The notes beneath the pieces are model-generated. The model saw nothing but the letters and a program-made list of their open reading frames with translations, searched no databases and was not told the origin of the DNA. From contig CALUPW010000001.1 of assembly GCA_944322785.1 (NCBI GenBank), positions 62,001-126,000 on the forward strand: a stretch of 64,000 nucleotides of DNA, written 5' to 3'. Positions 61,277 to 64,000 of this stretch are shown in pieces. Position numbers and translations under genes: made by a program. The stretch comes from Candidatus Gastranaerophilales bacterium. Its GTDB lineage: Bacteria > Cyanobacteriota > Vampirovibrionia > Gastranaerophilales > Gastranaerophilaceae. Every line of letters begins with the position of its first letter. The first letter of the stretch is position 1.

Positions 61277-62083
61277 TTATTCTTCACAGGTCAGGCAAAA
61301 ATGTTCAACTGCAGTGACCCAGCCGTCATTTTCAACGGTGTCGGTTATATAATCTGCTGCATCTTTTAGTGCCTGTGTTGCATTTCCCATAGCAACTTTT
61401 ATACCGCCTGCTTTCAACAACTCAATGTCGTTGTCCTGATCCCCTATTGCCAGAACTTCTTCCTGTTTTATTCCCCATTTTTTGCACAGAAATTCAACGG
61501 CTGCACCTTTTGTGGCTGATTGGTTTGCAATTTCGCAAAAATACGGTGTAGATTTTACAATGTAAAGATCAGGATACAGTTTTCTTAAATCATTAACCCA
61601 TCCGGTTACTCTTTCCGGATTGTTAAAATCTATCGCAAGAATTTTATTAACATTTTTGATTTTAAGTTTGTCGAACTTGCATACATGATAATCAATAAAT
61701 CTGGCGTCTGTATATTTTCTGATAGTTTCTGTGTCTTCTTCCACATACAGAATATCGTCCATATAAAGATTAATATGAACATTATTTTCATGCGCCCAGT
61801 CAATGATTTCAAGAGCTTTATCAGAATCCATGTCGCATCGCATCAATACATCATCACATTTATAAAATTCTTTTATCATTCCGCCCTGATAAGAAACAAT
61901 GGGTTCTGTTATTCCGAGTTCTTTTGCAATTCCGAGTGCCGCACAGTGCATTCTGCCCGTCACCAGTACAACTTTAATCCCTTTTTGCTGAAGCTTTTTT
62001 ATCGCCTGTTTAACCTCAGGCGTATATTCAAAACTCCATTTTAAAATAGTTCCGTCAATATCTGTTGCAACCATTTTAATCAT
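61277..62083 (-). CDS. Cof-type HAD-IIB family hydrolase
   Basis: 268 residues. Motif I DIDGTILKW, motif II VTGRMHCAALG, motif III lysine in SATKGAAVEFLCKKWG and motif IV AIGDQDNDIELLKAG. A sugar- or nucleotide-phosphatase of broad substrate range. Its ATG overlaps the last base of the NUDIX gene, so the two are co-transcribed. Confidence 0.93.
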   Translation of the reverse strand: MIKMVATDIDGTILKWSFEYTPEVKQAIKKLQQKGIKVVLVTGRMHCAALGIAKELGITEPIVSYQGGMIKEFYKCDDVLMRCDMDSDKALEIIDWAHENNVHINLYMDDILYVEEDTETIRKYTDARFIDYHVCKFDKLKIKNVNKILAIDFNNPERVTGWVNDLRKLYPDLYIVKSTPYFCEIANQSATKGAAVEFLCKKWGIKQEEVLAIGDQDNDIELLKAGGIKVAMGNATQALKDAADYITDTVENDGWVTAVEHFCLTCEE

Positions 62084-62616
62084 TATTCAAGCCCTCTCAT
62101 AACAGCGCAAATCGTTTTGGCATCCGTGATTTCATTGTTTTTAATCATATTCTTGATTTCATCAATCGTATATTCATATTCAATAAGAATTTCGCCATCG
62201 TCGGGACATTCTCCGACAAATTCCAGATTAGCAGCTTTATAAAGATAGAGTTTTTCATCGCTGTAACCGGGGGAGGTAAAAACATAACCTAAATCCTGCC
62301 AGTTTTTTGCTATGTATCCGGTTTCCTCTTTTAATTCACGTTTTGCCGCCTCAAAAGGATTCTCATTTTTTTCAAGTTTGCCCGCAGGAAGTTCTAATAA
62401 AGCTTCTTTTAAAGGATAGCGGAACTGTTTTACCATAAGAACTTTTTCAACTCCGTCTTTTTTACATATCGCAAGAATTACGACACCGCCTGAATGTTCT
62501 ACAACTTCACGAAAAGAAGTCTTTCCGCTGACAAGCTCCACACAATCCTTGTGAACTGTAATTATTTTTCCGTCATAGACGACTTCGCCTGATAAAGTCT
62601 TTTCATTCAAATCCAT
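62083..62616 (-). CDS. NUDIX hydrolase (ADP-ribose pyrophosphatase-like)
   Basis: 177 residues. The Nudix box is GKLEKNENPFEAAKRELKEE followed by TGY, and FVFTSPGYSDEKLYLYKA fits the ADP-ribose pyrophosphatase subgroup. It cleaves ADP-ribose or related nucleoside diphosphates. First gene of a two-gene unit with the Cof-type HAD. Confidence 0.92.
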   Translation of the reverse strand: MDLNEKTLSGEVVYDGKIITVHKDCVELVSGKTSFREVVEHSGGVVILAICKKDGVEKVLMVKQFRYPLKEALLELPAGKLEKNENPFEAAKRELKEETGYIAKNWQDLGYVFTSPGYSDEKLYLYKAANLEFVGECPDDGEILIEYEYTIDEIKNMIKNNEITDAKTICAVMRGLE

Positions 62617-62727
62617 TTGATTAATCCTCTTTTTTAAATTTTATCATAAAAAGATGAGTTTTTTACATTAATTCCCGTATTTTTGTGGTATTCTTAAAAG
62701 CGTGATTAGGGAGAGGAATTAAGCAGA

Positions 62728-64000
62728 ATGTATAAAATAACAGGTTTTATAAAAAAACATCCTGAAATTTCAACTATTTTAGGACTTTTGTTTGTATTTT
62801 ATTTTATATTTTTTCACAATCTCGGCAATTATCCGCTCATGGACGTTGACGAAACAAGATATGTCGGTATTGCAAGAGAAATGTTTAACAGCAAAGATTT
62901 TTTGTCACTTTATCTGAACGGCGATTACTTTTTTGAAAAGCCTCCTTTGTATTTTTGGGGCGAATGTCTTTCATTTGCCTTGTGGGGTGTCGTAAATGAA
63001 TTTACCGCAAGATTTCCGGTTGCATTTTACGGGATGCTTACATGTTTTCTTCTTTATTTTACCGGCAAAAAAATAGTTTCAAGAAATTTCGGCATAATTT
63101 CATCTCTGATTCTTGCGACAAGTATGGAATTTGTTATTCTTGCAAAATTCGCAATTCTTGATATTGTACTTGCCACATGTTGTGCTTTTTCAATTATCAG
63201 CGGATTTATGACATATTTTTGTAAAGAAGATTATAAAAAATATTTCTGGTGGCTGTTTTATATATTTTCCGGACTTGCCGTTATGGCAAAAGGTATTCCG
63301 GGATTTGTTGTTCCGTTCGGAACAATGTTTTTCATCTCAATTATCAGCAAAAGATTTAAAGAAATTTTCAAACAGCAATATTTTCTTGTAGGATTTCTTT
63401 TGTTTTTTGTAATAACTGTTCCGTGGCATGCAATCATGCTGAAAATGCACGATCCGAGATTTTTTGATGAATATATTGTTACCCATCACCTTCAAAGATT
63501 TGTAAACTCCGAAACGGTCGGGAGAGATCAGCCGTTTATATTTATGTTTTTGACGTTTTTGTGGGGAATTTTACCATGGACGTTTTCGGCAATTGCAGCT
63601 TCATTTTGCAAACTAAAAGAAAAAATTACACAGATTGTATTTAAAAAAGATATAGCCGGAAATTTTTTCGAAAAGATTGCAAAACTCAACCCGTTTAAAA
63701 ATTTTGATTTTAACAATCTTTCAAACCCTCAGAAATTACAGCTTTTCAGCTGGGTTGCGTTTTTATTTATAATGCTTTTCTTTTCTGTTTCCAGCACCAA
63801 ACTCGTAACGTATATATTGCCGGTTTATCCTTTTTCCGCAATTCTTCTGGGATTTGTGTGGAAAGATTATCTTGAAAAAGGGATTTTTGAAAAAGAAATT
63901 AATTTTTCCGCAGCATTTTTCGGAGGTGCCTGCCTGATTGCAGGTGTTGCAACAATGTTTGAAAAATATGTTCTTCCCGCACAGATTCATGAGGACTTTC
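62728..64000 (+). CDS. ArnT-like glycosyltransferase, family 39/83 (3' end outside window)
   Basis: The frame is open from ATG 62728 to the window end (424 codons). Periplasm-facing MDVDETRYVGIAREMF and EKPPLYFWGECL match the DETRY and KPP motifs of ArnT/PMT-type transferases. Many membrane helices follow (ISTILGLLFVFYFIFFHNLG, FLVGFLLFFVITVPWH, LQLFSWVAFLFIMLFFS). It transfers a sugar such as aminoarabinose from a lipid carrier to lipid A or another acceptor. The ribosome site GAGAGG is 13 bases from the ATG. Confidence 0.88.
   Translation, partial: MYKITGFIKKHPEISTILGLLFVFYFIFFHNLGNYPLMDVDETRYVGIAREMFNSKDFLSLYLNGDYFFEKPPLYFWGECLSFALWGVVNEFTARFPVAFYGMLTCFLLYFTGKKIVSRNFGIISSLILATSMEFVILAKFAILDIVLATCCAFSIISGFMTYFCKEDYKKYFWWLFYIFSGLAVMAKGIPGFVVPFGTMFFISIISKRFKEIFKQQYFLVGFLLFFVITVPWHAIMLKMHDPRFFDEYIVTHHLQRFVNSETVGRDQPFIFMFLTFLWGILPWTFSAIAASFCKLKEKITQIVFKKDIAGNFFEKIAKLNPFKNFDFNNLSNPQKLQLFSWVAFLFIMLFFSVSSTKLVTYILPVYPFSAILLGFVWKDYLEKGIFEKEINFSAAFFGGACLIAGVATMFEKYVLPAQIHEDF

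Overview
The window looks like a chromosomal segment of a non-photosynthetic gut cyanobacterium of the Melainabacteria / Gastranaerophilales type. The reasons are a low-GC chromosome, a Gram-negative envelope (beta-barrel porin, capsule or LPS sugar genes, ArnT-like transferase), several prepilin-like proteins with an A/FT(L/M)AEVLITLGIIG signal, one-domain LuxR/GerE regulators, and many lineage-restricted small proteins, two of which carry an N-terminal NF(K/N)-type motif. The assignment is inferred from protein style. No rRNA or tRNA gene was seen that could confirm it.

Layout. 1-9.9 kb: the end of a surface-polysaccharide operon with overlapping genes (epimerase, rfbG, FAD enzyme, GT8, GT2/polysialyltransferase-like fusion, KdsB-like cytidylyltransferase, pyruvate-aldolase/DUF115 fusion, HAD phosphatase). 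The last group suggests synthesis and CMP-activation of a 2-keto-3-deoxy sugar acid. 9.9-12.9 kb: DUF2971 protein, pgi and a TPR protein on the minus strand. 12.9-16.3 kb: an AT-rich accessory patch with an XRE regulator (possibly frameshifted), a divergent promoter with operator-like repeats, a putative toxin-like protein and small membrane proteins. 16.3-29.4 kb: housekeeping genes (recJ, ctpA, aroB-aroK, clpB, DJ-1/PfpI, aroC) and lineage-specific proteins. 29.5-29.8 kb: an apparently gene-free gap that contains a compact candidate type I toxin-antitoxin locus. 29.8-64 kb: lepA, dapB, an NfeD/flotillin pair, a PLP decarboxylase, a porin, a MotA/MotB-like pair with a PFL-family gene, uvrC, a XerC/D recombinase, TPR protein, engB, HxlR and DtxR regulators, a nitrilase, bioB, ispF, Cof-type HAD, NUDIX and a truncated ArnT-like gene.

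The two most unusual signals are these. First, four dispersed pilin-like loci (32.8, 37.1, 47.5 and 52.8 kb) each begin with a well-formed ribosome binding site and a 16-17-codon leader that enters a run of 12-13 G, ends in GGGGNP and stops. A second reading frame, offset by one base, opens at the same G run, passes through a mosaic of palindromic repeats and in three of the four loci reaches the pilin domain. Second, a 21-residue hydrophobic peptide (29,661 to 29,596, minus strand) has a near-perfect Shine-Dalgarno and its own promoter, and is opposed by a consensus-like promoter that would produce a fully overlapping antisense RNA. Palindromes of the same family as in the pilin loci also occur in the loop of the pgi terminator. 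A different GC-rich palindromic element sits in frame within the FAD-enzyme gene.
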